Of a stretch of DNA of 64,000 bases, positions 1 to 10,149 are shown in pieces. The notes below the pieces were generated by a model that was given only the letters and a program-made list of their open reading frames with translations, was not told where the DNA came from and did no database searches. Origin of the DNA: Rhodocyclaceae bacterium (GTDB lineage Bacteria > Pseudomonadota > Gammaproteobacteria > Burkholderiales > Rhodocyclaceae); the NCBI GenBank assembly GCA_013791905.1, contig VMSX01000020.1:156675-220674 (forward strand), given 5' to 3'. The position numbers and the translations under genes are program-made. The number at the start of each line of letters is the position of its first letter. Position 1 is the stretch's first letter.

Positions 1-667
1 CGACCTGCGGATAGATCACATGCGCGGGCATCACGGCGTCGAGCCTTAATTTTCGGTAGGGTAGCAGATCGTCAGCCATCTCCTCCAGTATCCGCTCATC
101 GACCGGAATAGCCAGATGGGAGTCCGCCGTTACATGGCCATGCCCGGGAAAATGCTTGCCGCAACAGGCCATGCCCGCTACGCGCAAGCCATCGATCAAG
201 GCGCCGGCCAGTTCGATCACCGCCTGCGGAGAACGATGGAAGGCGCGGTCGCCGATCACGCCGCTGATACCGTAATCGAGATCAAGCACCGGAGTGAAGG
301 ACAGATCGACACCGCAGGCCCGCAATTCCGCTGCCAGCGTGAAACCAATCGCCTGTGCGCCGACTGTCGCGGCGGCGGCATCACGGTCCCACCACTCGCC
401 GAGTTTGCGCATCGGCGGAATGCGCGTAAAGCCCGCGCGGCAACGCTGCACCCTGCCCCCTTCATGGTCGATGGCAATCAGCAAACGTGGCGTGCGCAGC
501 GCATGAATTTCGTCGCACAAGGCGGACAACTGCGCCAGATCGCAGTAATTGCGGGAAAACAGGATTACGCCACCCACCAAGCGGTGGCGCAAGCGCTCCT
601 TTTCCAGATCGCCCACGGCCGTACCGGCCAAGTCAATCATCAACGGACCGTAGGGAAACGCGTTCAC
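1..667 (-). CDS. nagZ: Beta-N-acetylhexosaminidase NagZ (partial, C-terminus outside window)
   Basis: Cytoplasmic glycosidase of family GH3 that removes N-acetylglucosamine from anhydro-muropeptides during peptidoglycan recycling. Only the first 222 codons are here; the frame runs off the left edge. The translation has the family hallmarks: [13 protein letters not shown], then [18 protein letters not shown], which carries the KHFPGHG and DSH residues of the catalytic loop. I chose the GTG at 667 because it overlaps the acpS stop as GTGA, the coupling pattern used throughout this operon, and it leads straight into [13 protein letters not shown], the usual NagZ start. It is the last gene seen of the run that begins at rpoE. 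Confidence 0.93.
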   Translation of the reverse strand, partial: MNAFPYGPLMIDLAGTAVGDLEKERLRHRLVGGVILFSRNYCDLAQLSALCDEIHALRTPRLLIAIDHEGGRVQRCRAGFTRIPPMRKLGEWWDRDAAAATVGAQAIGFTLAAELRACGVDLSFTPVLDLDYGISGVIGDRAFHRSPQAVIELAGALIDGLRVAGMACCGKHFPGHGHVTADSHLAIPVDERILEEMADDLLPYRKLRLDAVMPAHVIYPQV

Positions 668-1053
668 GCCTGCTCCGGCAATTGCTCGACAACGACGAAA
701 GCCAGCGCCTGACCTGCTTCGTCGCTGAGCGAAAGATGGGCGACCAGCCGACACTCCTGCATCCAGTCAGCCAATTCTGGTGCAAAGGCAAATGCGGGCT
801 TGCCAAGATCGTCATGAGTTACGGCTATCGCTGGCAACAGAACGGGAGTACGAATCCCCGTACCCAACGCCTTGCCGAGCGCCTCTTTGGCGGCAAAACG
901 CTTGGCCAGGAAACGGCCGGGCTCGGGGTGACCCCGGCAGTCACTCCGTTCTTCGGGCGCCAGAATTTTCTCCATGGCCCGCTCGCCATGGCGCTGCCAA
1001 AGCGCCTGGGTACGTTCGATGGCCACCAGATCGGTGCCGATGCCAAAAATCAT
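664..1053 (-). CDS. acpS: Holo-[acyl-carrier-protein] synthase
   Basis: Transfers 4'-phosphopantetheine from CoA to the serine of acyl carrier protein (AcpP at 16916-17155 is the expected target). The 129-residue length is normal. The N-terminus [10 protein letters not shown] places the metal-binding Asp at residue 8, and [15 protein letters not shown] carries the conserved Glu57 and Lys. The start ATG shares one base with the pdxJ stop (TGATG), and the stop overlaps the nagZ start, so translation is probably coupled. The pdxJ-acpS order is the common proteobacterial one. Confidence 0.96.
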   Translation of the reverse strand: MIFGIGTDLVAIERTQALWQRHGERAMEKILAPEERSDCRGHPEPGRFLAKRFAAKEALGKALGTGIRTPVLLPAIAVTHDDLGKPAFAFAPELADWMQECRLVAHLSLSDEAGQALAFVVVEQLPEQA

Positions 1054-1805
1054 CAGCTGGCGGGTACCGCTTCTCTCATCAGCCGCTTCATCTCGCGCAC
1101 TGCCTCGCGCAAGCCGACGAATACAGCGCGACTGACGATGGCATGGCCGATATGCAGTTCGCTGACACCGGCGAGACCGGCAACATGCTGCACATTATGG
1201 TAATTGAGGGCGTGACCGGCATTGAAACGCATGCCCCGCTCGATGATCGCAGCACCGGCATTGGCGATCTTGGCCAGTTCGGCCTGCGCCGGCGCGCTGG
1301 CGATGTCGCGGCCACTGTCATGGAAAGCGTGGGCGTATGGCCCGGTATGTATTTCGCATGCTTGGGCCCTGACCTGCGCGGCAGCCTCGACCTGTCGCAG
1401 GTCGGCGTCGATGAACAGGCTGACGTAAATCCCGGCATCCTGCAGCTGGTGCACCACATCGCCGAGCCGACTTTTCTGTCCGGCTACATCGAGACCGCCC
1501 TCGGTGGTCACTTCATGGCGCCCTTCCGGAACCAGGGTTACCATTTCAGGCTTGAGCTGACAGGCGATGCCAATCATCTCCTCGGTCGCCGCCATTTCCA
1601 AGTTTAGTTTGACCTGCACGCTGGCACGCAACAACTGCACATCCCGGTCGATGATGTGACGACGGTCTTCGCGCAAATGCACGGTGATCGCGTCAGCGCC
1701 GCCCAGATGAGCTTCGGCGGCAGCCCAGACCGGATCAGGCTCATACGTCCGCCGCGCCTGCCGCAGTGTCGCCACATGGTCGATATTCACGCCCAGATCA
1801 ATCAT
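1053..1805 (-). CDS. pdxJ: Pyridoxine 5'-phosphate synthase
   Basis: Condenses 1-deoxyxylulose 5-phosphate with 3-amino-2-oxopropyl phosphate to give pyridoxine 5'-phosphate, the last ring-forming step of DXP-dependent vitamin B6 synthesis. The 250 residues match the family. The start [16 protein letters not shown] has the substrate-binding Asn7 and His10; [12 protein letters not shown] and [11 protein letters not shown] are the typical TIM-barrel active-site segments. An 83-base gap separates it from recO upstream, and it is coupled to acpS downstream. Confidence 0.97.
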   Translation of the reverse strand: MIDLGVNIDHVATLRQARRTYEPDPVWAAAEAHLGGADAITVHLREDRRHIIDRDVQLLRASVQVKLNLEMAATEEMIGIACQLKPEMVTLVPEGRHEVTTEGGLDVAGQKSRLGDVVHQLQDAGIYVSLFIDADLRQVEAAAQVRAQACEIHTGPYAHAFHDSGRDIASAPAQAELAKIANAGAAIIERGMRFNAGHALNYHNVQHVAGLAGVSELHIGHAIVSRAVFVGLREAVREMKRLMREAVPAS

Positions 1806-1888
1806 TTCCCACCTATCCCTTCGCCTATCCCATTAGTTTTGGTATTACCCCCACTGACGCGGGCAGTAGCCTACTCTGAAATCTCGGG

Positions 1889-2617
1889 TCAAACATCCTG
1901 CAATTCGATAAATACCCGCCGTGTTTGCAGTGTCTGCCCCCCCAGGTAATGCGTTAACAAATGGCGCATCAACTGCTTGCACTCCGACAAGGTACGCGGA
2001 TCGGCATAATTGTTTGCCGCCATGTCGAGCAGGGTTTTCCCCGACATGGCAAGCCCTGCCCCGCCGGGTCCGGCCTGTTCCGCCAAAACGGCGCCACGCT
2101 CGATCTGGTAGTGATAACGGGCTGCTTGTTGAACCGCTCCGCCTGCGGCATCCCGTTCCAGAGTCAGTCCGTAACCCAACTCGGCCAACAGCGCCTTTTC
2201 AAAGCGGCGCAATTCCGCTGCTTCGGTTGCCCCTTCCGACAAAGCCTGCAAGGCCGCGGAATAGGCATCATAGAGGGCAGCGTGGGCATCTTCGCGCGGC
2301 AGCAATTTCAGCAGCAACTCATTCAGGTAGTAGCCAAGCAACAGCCCTTTACCCTTGAGAAAAGGGATGCCGCCGAGCCACTCGGCCTTGGCCAACGTTT
2401 TCACTTCACCGCCGCCGAACCAACCCAGTTCAAGCGGCTGAAAGGCCAGCAGGACTCCGCGCAGCGCCGAGCGCGGTCGGCGTGCGCCACGTGCCAGCAG
2501 GGCCAGCCGGCCGTGGTCACGCGTAAACATTTCGATGATCAGACTGGTTTCGCTGAAGGGGTAGGCGTGCAGCAGGAAAGCGGCTGCGCCATCAATGCGC
2601 TGACGCACCGCACTCAC
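1889..2617 (-). CDS. recO: DNA repair protein RecO
   Basis: Recombination mediator that helps RecR load RecA on SSB-coated single strands in the RecFOR pathway. 242 residues, normal length. The N-terminal OB-fold segment (AFLLHAYPFSETSLIIEMFT, then GRLALLARGARRPRSALRG) is characteristic. The start is GTG at 2617, overlapping the era stop as GTGA; the era-recO order is conserved in proteobacteria. Confidence 0.95.
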   Translation of the reverse strand: MSAVRQRIDGAAAFLLHAYPFSETSLIIEMFTRDHGRLALLARGARRPRSALRGVLLAFQPLELGWFGGGEVKTLAKAEWLGGIPFLKGKGLLLGYYLNELLLKLLPREDAHAALYDAYSAALQALSEGATEAAELRRFEKALLAELGYGLTLERDAAGGAVQQAARYHYQIERGAVLAEQAGPGGAGLAMSGKTLLDMAANNYADPRTLSECKQLMRHLLTHYLGGQTLQTRRVFIELQDV

Positions 2618-3522
2618 TCATAGCCGAGGCTTTTCAAGGCGCGTTCGTCGTCAGCCCAGCCGCCCTTGACCTTGACCCAGGTTTCCAGCCAGACCTTGCC
2701 GCCGAACAAGCGTTCCATATCTTTGCGCGCATCGCTGGCCACCCGCTTCATGCGTTCGCCGCCCTTGCCAATGACCATGGCCTTGTGCGCGTCCCGCTCG
2801 ACGATGATGGCGGCGTGGATGCGGCGCACACCTTCTTCGATTTCGAAGCGTTCGATTTCAACGGCGATGCCGTAGGGCAATTCCTCACCCAGATTACGAA
2901 ACAGCTTTTCGCGCAACAATTCAGCAGCCAGAAAGCGCTCCGAGCGGTCGGTCTGGTCATCGGAATCAAAGATCGGTGCCGCTTCCGGCAAGTAGCGCGC
3001 GGCCACTTGCAGCAAGGTGTCGAGATTGTCGCCCCGCTCGGCACTGGTCGGCACAATCTCGCTGAAAGCATGCTGTTCGGCGAGCATGGCCATGAAGGGC
3101 AACAAGGCGTTCTTGTCGGTCATGCGGTCGATCTTGCTGATTACCAGCACCACGGGGATATCGGCAGGCAGGCGGGTCAACACCGCACGGTCCTCGTTTC
3201 GCCAGCGATTGGCCTCGATCACGAACAGGATCACATCGATGTCGGCCAAGGCGCCGCTCACCGCACGATTCATGGCGCGATTGAGGGCATTGCGATGGCG
3301 CATCTGGATGCCCGGCGTATCGACAAAAACATACTGGCATGCGTCAGTCGTCAAAATCCCGTGAATGCGATGGCGCGTGGTTTGCGCCTTTTTTGAGGTA
3401 ATGCTGATCTTGGCACCGATCAGACGATTCATCAGGGTCGACTTGCCGACATTCGGGCAGCCGACAATCGCCACATAACCGGCACGGAATCCTGCGGTTG
3501 GAACTTTGGTGTCGCTCATCAT
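2614..3522 (-). CDS. era: GTPase Era, 30S ribosome assembly
   Basis: Membrane-associated GTPase that binds the 3' end of 16S rRNA through its KH domain and checks 30S maturation. 302 residues. G1 is GCPNVGKS (about residues 21-28), G3 is DTPG (69-71) and the KH motif [12 protein letters not shown] lies near residue 252. The G4 motif, normally NKxD, reads SKID at 129-132, so the guanine-contacting Asn appears replaced by Ser. The start overlaps the rnc stop (ATGATGA). It sits between rnc and recO, the usual partners. Confidence 0.96.
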   Translation of the reverse strand: MMSDTKVPTAGFRAGYVAIVGCPNVGKSTLMNRLIGAKISITSKKAQTTRHRIHGILTTDACQYVFVDTPGIQMRHRNALNRAMNRAVSGALADIDVILFVIEANRWRNEDRAVLTRLPADIPVVLVISKIDRMTDKNALLPFMAMLAEQHAFSEIVPTSAERGDNLDTLLQVAARYLPEAAPIFDSDDQTDRSERFLAAELLREKLFRNLGEELPYGIAVEIERFEIEEGVRRIHAAIIVERDAHKAMVIGKGGERMKRVASDARKDMERLFGGKVWLETWVKVKGGWADDERALKSLGYE

Positions 3523-4193
3523 GCTTCCTTCAATTGATCGAGCGCGGCCTGGGCGGCCTGCTGCTCCGCACTGCGCCGGCTGGCGCCACTGCCCTTTACC
3601 TGTAGTTCGATCGACGGAACTGTGCAGGACACTTCAAATTCCTGGGCATGTGCTTCACCACGCGTTGCCAGCAAACTATACTGCGGCACCGGTAGCCGAC
3701 GCGCCTGCAGCAATTCCTGCAATGCCGTTTTTGCATCCTTGCCGGCGTCACGCGGATCGATTTGCTCGATGCGCGTCTGGTACAGGCGTTCGATAAACTG
3801 GTGTGCGACGACAAAACCCGCGTCGAGATAAACAGCGCCGATGATGGCTTCCAGCGCATCGGCAAGAATGGACGGCCGTCGGAAGCCACCGCTTTTCAGT
3901 TCACCCTCGCCAAGGCGCAGGAAATCCCCCAGAGCCAGTTCGACCGCAACCTCCGCCAGTGTTTCCTGCCGCACCAGGCTGGCGCGCAGGCGGGACAAAT
4001 CCCCTTCCTTGATGGCGGCAAATCGCTGGTAGAGCTGCGTGGCGATAGCACAATTGAGTACGCTGTCGCCGAGGAACTCCAGTCGCTCATTATGGGGCGA
4101 CGAATGGCTGCGGTGCGTTAGCGCCTGTTGCAGCAATTCCGGTTGCTTGAAGGCATAGCCGAGCGTTTTTTCCAAGCGTCCGGCAAGACTCAC
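3519..4193 (-). CDS. rnc: Ribonuclease III
   Basis: Double-strand-specific endonuclease that processes rRNA precursors and structured mRNAs. 224 residues: a nuclease domain with the signature [16 protein letters not shown], then a C-terminal dsRNA-binding domain ([20 protein letters not shown] ... [16 protein letters not shown]). The start is GTG at 4193, overlapping the stop of the DUF4845 gene (GTGA). Its place in lepA-lepB-DUF4845-rnc-era is the classical order. Confidence 0.97.
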   Translation of the reverse strand: MSLAGRLEKTLGYAFKQPELLQQALTHRSHSSPHNERLEFLGDSVLNCAIATQLYQRFAAIKEGDLSRLRASLVRQETLAEVAVELALGDFLRLGEGELKSGGFRRPSILADALEAIIGAVYLDAGFVVAHQFIERLYQTRIEQIDPRDAGKDAKTALQELLQARRLPVPQYSLLATRGEAHAQEFEVSCTVPSIELQVKGSGASRRSAEQQAAQAALDQLKEA

Positions 4194-4546
4194 TTCCGCG
4201 ACGAACCTTCAAAGTAGATCAGCAGGCTGACATTGGCCACCAGGGGCACGCGCTTTTCGTAGGCAAACGAGACCATCAGGTCGCCGCCATCCTTGGTGAT
4301 ATCCAGATCCTGTGAGGTTACCGACGTGAAATCATCGACCGTCGCACGACGCTCAAAGGCCTTGCGCGCTTCGGCAACGCTGGTCTTTGCCCCTGGATCA
4401 TTCGCTACGGCCTTGACTGCAGCGACAATCTGGAAATACTCAATGACTGCGGGAGTGATCTTCATGCCGAGCAAGGCAACCACTGCAATAACGACCGCCC
4501 AAGTCAGTAAACCCGAAAGACTCACACCCGCCTGTTTTCTCTTCAT
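4190..4546 (-). CDS. DUF4845 single-pass membrane protein
   Basis: Small conserved protein of unknown function, typical of betaproteobacteria and some gammaproteobacteria between lepB and rnc. 118 residues: a short basic N-terminus MKRKQAGVS, one hydrophobic segment ([19 protein letters not shown], about residues 10-28), then a soluble part of about 90 residues. The N-terminus resembles a pseudopilin-like signal anchor, but no clear prepilin cleavage motif is visible. Naming rests on context and overall appearance. Confidence 0.8.
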   Translation of the reverse strand: MKRKQAGVSLSGLLTWAVVIAVVALLGMKITPAVIEYFQIVAAVKAVANDPGAKTSVAEARKAFERRATVDDFTSVTSQDLDITKDGGDLMVSFAYEKRVPLVANVSLLIYFEGSSRK

Positions 4547-4573
4547 GTCATCCCCGTCGAGTTGGTATGGTGA

Positions 4574-5362
4574 TCATCGGAAGCTGCCAATACGCTTCAA
4601 ATCACCAAAATTGAACCAGACAAAAAACGCCTTGCCCACCAGATTTTCATCGGGCACAAACCCCCAGACCCGGCTGTCCTGCGAGTTGTCGCGGTTATCG
4701 CCCATCACAAAATAATGTCCCGCGGGAACCTCGCAAACGACTCCGGCACTATTGTAGAGACATTTATCATGATGGGGAAACTGCATGACGAATGGCACAA
4801 ATAGCGGAGAGTTTTCTTCAATCAGGATCGGATGCTCGACCTCACCTAGCTTCTCTACATACTGTGGGGTGTAAAACATGCGTTCACTATCGAAATAGTC
4901 GCCGGTCTTCTCCGCAGATACCGGCTGACCGTTGATGGTCAGCCGTTTGTTCTGGTAAGCCACCCGGTCCCCCGGCAAGCCCACGACCCGCTTGATGTAA
5001 TCGAGTGAAGGATCGGGGGGATAGCGAAACACAACGACATCGCCACGCTGCGGAGCGCCCAACTCGATGACTTTCTTGTTCAGCACCGGCAAGCGGATCC
5101 CATAAGTGTATTTGTTGACGGCAATGAAGTCGCCCACCAACAGGGTGGGAATCATCGAACCGGAAGGAATCTTGAACGGCTCGACCAAAAAGGATCGCAA
5201 CGCGAAAACAATCAGGATGACGGGGAAAAAACTCGCCCCATACTCGACCCACAACGGCTCTTTGGCGCCCGGGGCGCGCCGTTTGCGGAAAACAAAGTGA
5301 TCCGCCACCCATAACGCGGCGCTCACCACCAGCAATACAAACAGGATCAGGGCAAAGTTCAT
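4574..5362 (-). CDS. lepB: Signal peptidase I
   Basis: Inner-membrane serine/lysine protease that removes signal peptides from exported proteins. 262 residues: two N-terminal membrane segments (about 3-20 and 48-62), the nucleophile motif FKIPSGSMIPTL, the lysine motif DYIKRVVGLPGDRV, and the C-terminal GHYFVMGDNRDNSQDSR box. It lies 15 bases downstream of lepA, as in E. coli. It would process exported proteins encoded nearby such as MucD and RseB. Confidence 0.97.
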   Translation of the reverse strand: MNFALILFVLLVVSAALWVADHFVFRKRRAPGAKEPLWVEYGASFFPVILIVFALRSFLVEPFKIPSGSMIPTLLVGDFIAVNKYTYGIRLPVLNKKVIELGAPQRGDVVVFRYPPDPSLDYIKRVVGLPGDRVAYQNKRLTINGQPVSAEKTGDYFDSERMFYTPQYVEKLGEVEHPILIEENSPLFVPFVMQFPHHDKCLYNSAGVVCEVPAGHYFVMGDNRDNSQDSRVWGFVPDENLVGKAFFVWFNFGDLKRIGSFR

Positions 5363-5377
5363 GGTTTTCTTCTTCGA

Positions 5378-7171
5378 TTATTTGTCGCCGACGCGCAGCA
5401 CGGCGAGGAAGGCCTCCTGGGGTATCTCCACCCGACCGACCTGCTTCATGCGTTTCTTGCCCGCCTTCTGCTTTTCCAGCAACTTCTTCTTGCGCGAAAT
5501 GTCGCCACCATAGCACTTGGCCAGTACGTCCTTGCGCATGGCCTTGACGTTTTCGCGCGCGACGATGGTCGAACCGATCGCCGCCTGAATTGCCACGTCA
5601 TACATCTGGCGCGGGATCAACTGACGCATCTTGGCAGCCAGCTCACGGCCACGATAGGGGGCGTTGGCCCGGTGCACAATCATCGACAGCGCGTCCACCT
5701 TCTCGCTGTTGATCAGCACGTCGAGCTTGATGACATCAGCCGTGCGGTATTCCTTGAAATCGTAATCGAGCGAAGCGTAGCCGCGCGATACCGACTTGAG
5801 CTTGTCAAAGAAATCGAACACCACCTCGGCCAGGGGCATCTCATAGGTCACATGCACCTGGCGGCCGTGATAGCGCATATCGACCTGGCTGCCACGCTTC
5901 GATTCGCAGAGCGTGATGACAGCGCCCAAATAATCCTGCGGCACGAAAATCGCGGAGGTGATGATCGGCTCGCGCACCTCCTCGATTTTCTGCGGATCCG
6001 GCAGCTTCGATGGATTCTCGACGAGGATCTCCGTGCCGTCGCGCAGGCGCACCTGATAGATCACCGTAGGCGCCGTGGTGATCAGATCCTGATCGAACTC
6101 GCGCTCCAGGCGTTCCTGCACGATTTCCATGTGCAGCAAGCCGAGGAAGCCGCAGCGGAAGCCGAAACCGAGCGCCTGCGATACCTCGGGCTCGTATTGC
6201 AGCGAGGCATCGTTGAGCTGGAGCTTTTCCAGCGATTCACGCAGTTGCTCGTACTGGTTGGCTTCGATCGGATAAAGCCCGGCGAAGACCTGCGGCTTGA
6301 TTTCCTTGAAACCGGGCAAAGACGCAGCAGCTGGGCGGTCGGCCAGTGTCACGGTATCGCCGACTTTAGCCGCCTTCAGTTCCTTGATGCCGGCAATGAT
6401 GAAGCCGACCTCGCCAGCCGAAAGGTGTTCCTTGACACGCGATTTTGGAGTGAATACGCCAACCTGCTCGCACAGATGCACTGAGCCCATCGCCATCAGA
6501 CGGATGCGCTCCTTGGCACGCAAGGTACCATCAATGACGCGTACCAGCATTACCACGCCGACATAATTGTCGAACCATGAATCGATGATCAGCGCCTTCA
6601 GCGGTGCGCTCGGGTCACCTTTCGGTGGTGGTATGCGGACGATCACCGCTTCAAGAATATCCTCGATACCCATGCCGGTCTTCGCCGAACAGGGGATGGC
6701 GTCGGTCGCATCGATGCCGATGACTTCTTCGATTTCCTGCCGGGCGCCTTCGGGATCCGCCTGCGGCAGATCCATCTTGTTCAACACGGGAATCACATCG
6801 ACGCCCAGTTCTATTGCTGTATAACAATTTGCCACGGTTTGCGCCTCGACACCCTGTGAGGCGTCAACCACCAGCAGCGCGCCCTCGCAGGCTGACAGCG
6901 AGCGGCTGACCTCATAGGAAAAATCGACGTGTCCCGGGGTGTCGATCAGATTCATGTTGTAGCGCTTGCCGTCGCGGGCCAGATAGCTGAGCGCCGCCGT
7001 CTGCGCCTTGATGGTAATGCCGCGCTCGCGCTCAATATCCATCGAATCGAGTACTTGCTCGGCCATTTCACGATCCGACAGGCCGCCGCAGCGCTGAATG
7101 ATGCGATCAGCCAGCGTGGACTTGCCGTGATCGATGTGGGCGATGATGGAGAAGTTTCTGATGTGGTCCAT
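5378..7171 (-). CDS. lepA: Elongation factor 4 (LepA)
   Basis: Ribosomal translocase-like GTPase that helps stalled or misassembled ribosomes. 597 residues from the start [19 protein letters not shown]; a longer frame begins 24 codons upstream, but LepA proteins start here. G1 is [10 protein letters not shown]3 DTPGHVDF and G4 NKMD. The C-terminal LepA domain holds [18 protein letters not shown] near the end. Upstream lies a TATAAT-type -10 (7226-7231), so lepA-lepB may have its own promoter as well as read-through from mucD. Confidence 0.97.
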   Translation of the reverse strand: MDHIRNFSIIAHIDHGKSTLADRIIQRCGGLSDREMAEQVLDSMDIERERGITIKAQTAALSYLARDGKRYNMNLIDTPGHVDFSYEVSRSLSACEGALLVVDASQGVEAQTVANCYTAIELGVDVIPVLNKMDLPQADPEGARQEIEEVIGIDATDAIPCSAKTGMGIEDILEAVIVRIPPPKGDPSAPLKALIIDSWFDNYVGVVMLVRVIDGTLRAKERIRLMAMGSVHLCEQVGVFTPKSRVKEHLSAGEVGFIIAGIKELKAAKVGDTVTLADRPAAASLPGFKEIKPQVFAGLYPIEANQYEQLRESLEKLQLNDASLQYEPEVSQALGFGFRCGFLGLLHMEIVQERLEREFDQDLITTAPTVIYQVRLRDGTEILVENPSKLPDPQKIEEVREPIITSAIFVPQDYLGAVITLCESKRGSQVDMRYHGRQVHVTYEMPLAEVVFDFFDKLKSVSRGYASLDYDFKEYRTADVIKLDVLINSEKVDALSMIVHRANAPYRGRELAAKMRQLIPRQMYDVAIQAAIGSTIVARENVKAMRKDVLAKCYGGDISRKKKLLEKQKAGKKRMKQVGRVEIPQEAFLAVLRVGDK

Positions 7172-7225
7172 GTTGACCAATAAGCGGGCTGCGAAAGTCT
7201 GGTGTTGTCTTTCGAAAGGGCGCGG

Positions 7226-7231
7226 ATTATA
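7226..7231 (-). promoter_or_regulatory. Candidate -10 box upstream of lepA
   Basis: On the minus strand the sequence GGTATAATCC gives a perfect TATAAT about 55 bases before the lepA ATG. No convincing -35 stands 16-18 bases upstream, so this is only a partial promoter match. Confidence 0.35.
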
Positions 7232-7282
7232 CCGTGCCACCAAGGCGGACGACGGCCTTGCCGCAGGTATTCACCAGGGAAG

Positions 7283-7897
7283 CTATTGTCGGGCTGCGTA
7301 GGTCGGCACGGTGATATGGAAGGCAATGGCCAGTAGACGTACGACCAGAACGATTGCCATGCCCCCCCAGGCCGCCAGAACCGGCGCGACATCCATGGCC
7401 TGCAAGCCGATCAGCGCCAGCGCGCCCATCAGTGAAGCAGTCGCATAGAGTTCGCCCCGCATGAAGATCAGCGGAACATCGTTGCACAACACGTCACGCA
7501 ACACGCCACCGAAAACTCCAGTCATCACCCCGAGCAAACTCGCCGCCAGCCATGGCGCTTGCCACTGCAACGCCACCTGGGTCCCCAGCACGGTAAAAAG
7601 AGCCAATCCCAGAGCATCCGGTATCAAGAATAGTCGCGGCGGCAGACGCAGACTGCGCACCAGGACAAAACTCAACAAGGTGGTTGCCATGGCGACCACC
7701 AGATAGGTTTGGTCGCTCAACCAGAATACCGGGCGATCGAGCAGCATATCGCGCAGCGTGCCGCCACCCAGCGCAGTTGTGATACCGACTACGACAACGC
7801 CGACCAGATCCATGCTCTTGCGGCCGGCATCCATCACGCCGGTCAGTGCAGTAACCGCCACGGCCGCCAGACCGACCCAATACAGCAGACTTTCCAT
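7283..7897 (-). CDS. TRIC cation channel / UPF0126 family membrane protein
   Basis: 204-residue integral membrane protein of the YicG/UPF0126 family, related to trimeric intracellular cation channels. The family's internal duplication is visible: TALGGGTLRDMLLDRPVFWL near residue 42 and GVFGGVLRDVLCNDVPLIF near residue 127, each with the GGxxRD motif. About seven hydrophobic helices fill the rest. Its start touches the stop of the glutaredoxin-like gene at 7897. The physiological ion in bacteria is not settled. Confidence 0.88.
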   Translation of the reverse strand: MESLLYWVGLAAVAVTALTGVMDAGRKSMDLVGVVVVGITTALGGGTLRDMLLDRPVFWLSDQTYLVVAMATTLLSFVLVRSLRLPPRLFLIPDALGLALFTVLGTQVALQWQAPWLAASLLGVMTGVFGGVLRDVLCNDVPLIFMRGELYATASLMGALALIGLQAMDVAPVLAAWGGMAIVLVVRLLAIAFHITVPTYAARQ

Positions 7898-8142
7898 CAG
7901 GGTTTGTTCGTTGCCGGAGACAACGCGGCGCGCAATCGCTCCACGTCGAGAAAATAATGACAGATTTCTTCGCCTGCCAGTGTCAGCACCGGTACCAGTT
8001 CATCGTAGAGCTCGACCCACTCCGGGCGCGTGTCGACATCCTTCACTTCAACAATGAAATCATGCTCGCCGCGCGTGGCCTCCAGCGCGGCGAGCATGTC
8101 ATCGCAAAGATGGCAATAAGGCCTGCCATACAGTGTCAGCAG
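7897..8142 (-). CDS. Glutaredoxin-like (DUF836-type) thiol protein, start codon unclear
   Basis: Small thioredoxin-fold protein. From about 8142 the frame reads LLTLYGRPYCHLCDDML, with a CHLC redox motif, then EVKDVDTRPEWVELYDELVPVL with the cis-Pro region, ending at 7897. The only in-frame ATG is at 8097, after the CHLC motif, which would remove the active site. Upstream to about 8230 I find no in-frame ATG, GTG or TTG; the nearest candidates are CTG at 8142 or 8139. Either a non-canonical start is used or a base is wrong in the homopolymer-rich DNA upstream. Boundaries given assume CTG. Confidence 0.7.
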   Translation of the reverse strand: MLTLYGRPYCHLCDDMLAALEATRGEHDFIVEVKDVDTRPEWVELYDELVPVLTLAGEEICHYFLDVERLRAALSPATNKP

Positions 8143-8156
8143 CGGTTTGGAAACAC

Positions 8157-8226
8157 GCCGGGCCGCCCCAAGTGTTTCTTGCCCCCTGGGGGGAGAACCG
8201 GGCGCAGCTAGGTTTTCGGGGGGGGG
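8157..8226 (+). repeat. Diverged copy of dispersed GC-rich hairpin repeat
   Basis: Contains GGGCCGCCCCAAG followed by the CCCCC-T-GGGGGG hairpin core shared with the copies near 18003, 21072 and 41133. It sits in the short space between mucD and the glutaredoxin-like gene and lacks the conserved GCCTCC/GGAGGC ends. Confidence 0.6.
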
Positions 8227-8231
8227 CTTAA

Positions 8232-9665
8232 TTATTCCGCACCCTTGATGGTAACGAAGGTCTGCATGTCGCCACGGCGCACCAGCAAGGTAATGGCGCT
8301 TCCCTTGTCGACTTTCGCCAGCAGGCCATTGAACTGGTCCACCGCGCGAATTTCAGTCTGCGCGCCCCGCTGGATGAGGGCAAGAATCACATCACCCTGA
8401 CGCAAGTCACCTCGACTGCTCTCGCGCACCTCTTCAACGATCAGGCCATGACGGATGCCCAGCTGACGCCGCTGCTCTGCGCTGGGCTCAGCCAAGACGA
8501 GACCCAGACGATTGGCGGTCGCAGGCTCGGCTGGTTTCCCGCCACGGCCACCGCGGCTGCTACGGCCAGTGGCCTGCTCGTCCGTCATTTCGCCAACGGT
8601 CAGACTCAGTTCCTTGCTTGCACCAGCGCGCCAGACCTGCATGGTGGCCTTGCTGCCAGGCTTGGCGTTGCCCACTACCCGGGGCAGGTCGCTCGATTGG
8701 GTCACAGGCTTATCGTTGAAACGCAATATGACGTCGCCTGCCTCCAGACCAGCCTTATCGGCTGGCCCGCCCTTTTCTACCGCAGCCACAAGCGCCCCCT
8801 GTGGCTTGCTCAGGCCGAATGAATCTGCCAGTTCCTTGGTCACTTCCTGGATCATCACGCCGATACGGCCGCGGTTGACCTTGCCGGACGTGCGGAGTTG
8901 CGATTGCACCTCCATCGCCACATCGATGGGAATGGCGAACGAGAGGCCCATGAACCCGCCGGTGCGACTGTAAATTTGTGAGTTGATACCAACCACTTCG
9001 CCGTTCATGTTGAAGAGCGGCCCACCGGAGTTGCCTGGATTGATGGCGACATCAGTCTGAATAAATGGAACGAAATTCTCCTGCGGCAACGAGCGGCCCT
9101 TGGCGCTGACGATGCCTGCCGTGACGGTGCTTTCAAAGCCAAACGGCGAACCAATCGCTACCACCCATTCGCCAACCCGCAGCTTGGCCGGATCACCCAT
9201 CCGTACTATGGGCAACCCATTGGCCTTGATCTTGATCAAAGCGACATCGGTGCGCTTGTCCGTGCCAATGACTTTGGCCTTGAACTCACGCTTGTCCGTC
9301 AGTTTGACCAGTACCTCATCGGCACCATCGACAACATGCGCATTGGTCAGGATGTAGCCTTCCGAACTGATGATGAACCCGGAACCCAGCGACTTGCTCT
9401 CGAATTCGCGCGGCACCGCCGGGTGGCCCGGAGGAAACATCTTGGGCGCAAACCGCCGGAAAAACTCGAAAGCAGGATCATCCTCGTCAAAAGGTGACTG
9501 TTGCCCAAAACGCTGGCCACGAACCGTCTGCGTGGTGCTGATATTCACCACCGCGGTACTCTGCTTTTCAGCCAAATCGGCAAAATCCGGCAATTCGCGC
9601 GCTTGGGCAAAGTTCAGGTTGGCAATCAGCAACAGCCAGACCATCAGCATCAATCGTTTCAACAT
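8232..9665 (-). CDS. mucD: Periplasmic serine protease MucD/DegP
   Basis: DegP/HtrA-type periplasmic protease and chaperone; in Pseudomonas MucD restrains the sigma E (AlgU) response by clearing misfolded proteins. 477 residues from MLKRLMLMVWLLLIANLNFA, a signal peptide probably cut after AQA. The catalytic triad is visible: His110 (NAHVVDGAD), Asp140 (TDVALIKI) and Ser213 (GNSGGPLFN). Two PDZ domains follow, joined by a Gly/Arg-rich linker (RSSRGGRGGKP). A start five codons upstream is possible. It ends the rpoE-rseA-rseB-rseC-mucD set. Confidence 0.95.
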   Translation of the reverse strand: MLKRLMLMVWLLLIANLNFAQARELPDFADLAEKQSTAVVNISTTQTVRGQRFGQQSPFDEDDPAFEFFRRFAPKMFPPGHPAVPREFESKSLGSGFIISSEGYILTNAHVVDGADEVLVKLTDKREFKAKVIGTDKRTDVALIKIKANGLPIVRMGDPAKLRVGEWVVAIGSPFGFESTVTAGIVSAKGRSLPQENFVPFIQTDVAINPGNSGGPLFNMNGEVVGINSQIYSRTGGFMGLSFAIPIDVAMEVQSQLRTSGKVNRGRIGVMIQEVTKELADSFGLSKPQGALVAAVEKGGPADKAGLEAGDVILRFNDKPVTQSSDLPRVVGNAKPGSKATMQVWRAGASKELSLTVGEMTDEQATGRSSRGGRGGKPAEPATANRLGLVLAEPSAEQRRQLGIRHGLIVEEVRESSRGDLRQGDVILALIQRGAQTEIRAVDQFNGLLAKVDKGSAITLLVRRGDMQTFVTIKGAE

Positions 9666-9687
9666 GGTTTCAGACCTCATTTAAATA

Positions 9688-10149
9688 TCAGGTGGTGTGT
9701 TTGAAATTGATCGACAAAATTGGTTCCGTTCGATTGGGATCAAGACACTTAAACCCGCGGTGTCTCATGAAGAAAAAACCGCCGAGGAGTCCGGCGACCA
9801 TTCCCGCCGCCGCAGCCACTTCACTACCGGTCAACCAACTGAGGGCAATGGCACCTGCCAAGGCCAGTAACAAGGGGATGCCATAGGCCAACCAGACGGC
9901 GCGCAGCAGCGCCCCCTCGCTCGCGCAAATCACAACTACGTCGCCCTGTCGGGCATGAATGGTATTGGGAAGATACAAGAGTCGCGTGGTCTGCTGGCTG
10001 CCCGGCAAGCCATCAAGCACGGAGCCCATGCCGACACTTTGGCAGCCTCCCTTTTGCCCACATGACCCACAGGCGCTCCCTGCGCCCTCCGCCCGCACCC
10101 AGGCATGATCACCTTCGAGTCGGACCACCACGCCATTTGTTTCAGTCAT
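9688..10149 (-). CDS. rseC: Sigma E regulator RseC/MucC
   Basis: Inner-membrane protein of the RseC/MucC family that modulates the sigma E response. 153 residues: an N-terminal cytoplasmic part with the cysteine cluster CGSCGQKGGC (about 27-36), then two membrane helices (about 84-103 and 110-129) and a short tail. Its start overlaps the rseB stop. The cysteine cluster is typical of the family and may bind a metal or sense redox state; that role is inferred. Confidence 0.92.
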   Translation of the reverse strand: MTETNGVVVRLEGDHAWVRAEGAGSACGSCGQKGGCQSVGMGSVLDGLPGSQQTTRLLYLPNTIHARQGDVVVICASEGALLRAVWLAYGIPLLLALAGAIALSWLTGSEVAAAAGMVAGLLGGFFFMRHRGFKCLDPNRTEPILSINFKHTT

